Positions 5,856-6,770 of a stretch of 6,770 nucleotides of DNA are shown here, one piece after another. Within the stretch, counting starts at the first letter, position 1, and every line of letters starts with the position of its first letter. Source of the DNA: Planctomycetaceae bacterium (GTDB taxonomy: Bacteria; Planctomycetota; Planctomycetia; Planctomycetales; Planctomycetaceae). The notes under the pieces are model-generated. The model searched no databases. It saw only the letters and a list, made by a program, of their open reading frames with translations, and was not told the DNA's origin. The DNA is taken from positions 1 through 6,770 of the forward strand of contig JALWSL010000278.1 in the NCBI GenBank assembly GCA_027080405.1, read 5' to 3'. The translations under genes were made by a program, and so were the position numbers.

Positions 5856-5911
5856 TCGCAAATATTTTCCAGGAATTGGCACGTCGATTGCTCCTACTGT
5901 TTGATTATCGA

Positions 5912-5932
5912 GAATCCGCCTCAGGCGGAATC
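5912..5932. repeat. GC-rich hairpin TCCGCC-TCA-GGCGGA
   Basis: Six perfect pairs (5915-5920 with 5924-5929) plus GA/TC outside one mismatch. There is no T run on either side. It could be a protein site, an RNA stem or the base of a transcript end. Confidence 0.5.
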
Positions 5933-6040
5933 GGTACACAGGATACTTCCGATCAGTCATTCCGACTCGGTCAAACGGATCACATCTTTCTCACGTCATC
6001 ATAATCCACTGAACGATCAGTCAATTCACTAATCAACTTG

Positions 6041-6058
6041 ATGGGATTATTTTCCCAT
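6041..6058. repeat. Interrupted palindrome ATGGGA-N6-TCCCAT upstream of the peptidase gene
   Basis: The two 6-base arms are perfect inverted copies around TTATTT, centred about 43 bases before the start codon. The placement and dyad shape fit an operator for a dimeric regulator; as RNA it would be a small hairpin in the leader. Confidence 0.5.
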
Positions 6059-6092
6059 TCGGTTTTCTCAAGAATAAAGGATAGACAAGAGC

Positions 6093-6770
6093 ATGGAAGC
6101 TCGTGGGCCTTTTCGTATGACAGTGCGTGTTTTGTTTGTTCTATTTGTTTTTGCGGGAACAGCCAAAGCGGCAACTTTCAGAACGCCTAACTTTATCGTC
6201 AACGCCCATTCACCGGAATTTGCAAAGCGGGTTGGGACAGCTGCCGAGCAATTTCGGAAGGAACTTGCAGTGTTGTGGACCGGCAAGGAAATGAAAACCT
6301 GGTCCGCCCCGTGCCCGATCAATGTCAAAGTCGGACAGATTGGTGCTGGGGGAGCCACAACCTTTTCCTTTCATAATGGCGAAGTGTTCGGCTGGAAGAT
6401 GAATATACAGGGATCGGAAGAACGAATTCTTGATTCGGTCCTCCCTCACGAAATTACCCACACCATTTTGGCATGCCGGTTTCGACGTCCACTGCCGCGC
6501 TGGGCGGATGAAGGAGTTTGCACTTTGGTGGAACATGAATCCGAGCGACGGCGGCAAACTCTTTTGCTGGGGGATGTGATGAGAAGCGGGCGGCGGATTC
6601 CGCTGAAATCACTTTTTTCCATGACGGAATATCCCTCAGATATGAGAGAAATTCTAAAACTTTATGCACAAGGTTATTCACTCGTTGACTATCTCGTCCA
6701 ACAGGGGGGACGCGAGACGTTTATGCGATTTCTGCACGATGCACTCAGACATGGGAGTTGGGACCAGGCA
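6093..6770 (+). CDS. Exported HExxH zinc-peptidase-like protein (peptidase MA / DUF1570-like), 3'-truncated
   Basis: The frame from ATG 6093 stays open for 226 codons to the right edge, so the C-terminus is missing. A signal peptide is clear: hydrophobic VRVLFVLFVFAG at 11-22 and an AKA cleavage site before Ala27. LPHEITHTI (117-125) holds the zinc motif HExxH (His119, Glu120, His123). WADEG (137-141) supplies Glu140 as likely third ligand, the gluzincin pattern. The segment TPNFIV (31-36) near the mature N-terminus is like the strand that opens many planctomycete DUF1570-type proteins. The protein would act outside the cytoplasmic membrane as a metallopeptidase; the substrate is unknown. AAGGA (6077-6081) is 11 bases before ATG 6093, a little long. 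A second Met at residue 9 (6117) would give a more typical signal peptide but has no better ribosome site. The gene is divergent from scpB. Confidence 0.8.
   Translation, partial: MEARGPFRMTVRVLFVLFVFAGTAKAATFRTPNFIVNAHSPEFAKRVGTAAEQFRKELAVLWTGKEMKTWSAPCPINVKVGQIGAGGATTFSFHNGEVFGWKMNIQGSEERILDSVLPHEITHTILACRFRRPLPRWADEGVCTLVEHESERRRQTLLLGDVMRSGRRIPLKSLFSMTEYPSDMREILKLYAQGYSLVDYLVQQGGRETFMRFLHDALRHGSWDQA

Larger units (their letters stand above)
5478..6092. other. Long intergenic region upstream of scpB and of the peptidase gene
   Basis: About 615 bases separate two divergent genes. No gene is supported; a rightward open frame at 5508-5804 and leftward frames near 5614-5799 and 5980-6174 have no recognisable product or start signal. 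No tRNA cloverleaf was found. The content is structural: a nested inverted repeat (5732-5783), an AT-rich stretch (about 5784-5816) next to a leftward hairpin (5823-5855), a GC hairpin (5912-5932), a 9-base direct repeat (5951-5959 and 6015-6023) and an 18-base interrupted palindrome (6041-6058). A leftward -35-like TTGACA is at 5713-5718. Confidence 0.6.

Noticed and set aside
5846..5920. tRNA-like stretch with GGCGGGC near one end and ATCCGCC at the other
   Set aside because: There is no T-arm GGTTCRAAUCC, no D-arm and no anticodon stem; the GC arm at the right pairs better with the adjacent GGCGGA.
1..6770. Mobile element, CRISPR array or defence island
   Set aside because: No transposase, integrase, spaced identical repeats, terminal inverted repeats or defence-type genes are visible; the genes look like stable chromosomal ones.

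Overview
The window looks like ordinary chromosomal DNA from a bacterium, most likely a member of the Planctomycetota. This is inferred from the gene mix: a MazG-like protein with a cysteine tail, an ScpB with a long acidic N-terminal extension, a Pro/Gln/His-rich secreted protein and a secreted HExxH peptidase of a type common in planctomycetes. Mostly single or paired genes with long non-coding gaps also fit. No rRNA or other taxonomic marker is present, so the placement is tentative. I see no transposase, integrase, phage gene, CRISPR array, tRNA or rRNA.

Left part (1-1242): the 3' part of a CobW/HypB/UreG-type GTPase gene runs off the left edge. It converges, 7 bases apart, on a leftward gene for a small MazG-like nucleotide pyrophosphohydrolase that ends in a CxxC...CxC cluster.

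Middle (1243-3547): a 320-base gap serves as the divergent upstream region of the MazG-like gene and of a rightward two-gene unit. The unit encodes an RbsC-type sugar ABC transporter permease and a membrane-anchored alpha/beta hydrolase of the BEM46/ABHD13 kind. Their stop and start codons overlap (ATGA), so they are probably translationally coupled. No ATPase or substrate-binding protein lies beside the permease. The gap holds a hairpin with a U-tract, a 15-bp tandem repeat and a weak promoter candidate.

Right-centre (3548-5477): after a 379-base gap comes a gene for a secreted low-complexity protein with an alternating His-X tract. It converges on leftward scpB, the gene for a chromosome condensation and segregation factor.

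Right part (5478-6770): a roughly 615-base non-coding region separates scpB from a rightward gene that runs off the right edge. That gene encodes an exported HExxH zinc-peptidase-like protein. The gap is rich in inverted repeats, including a nested stem-loop at 5732-5783.

Most genes do not form an obvious pathway together. The permease-hydrolase pair is the only convincing operon. Nothing here makes a clear case for a new multi-gene system. The best leads are the orphan permease with its coupled hydrolase, the repeat-bearing leader in front of it, an initiation motif shared by three genes, and the structured gap upstream of scpB.
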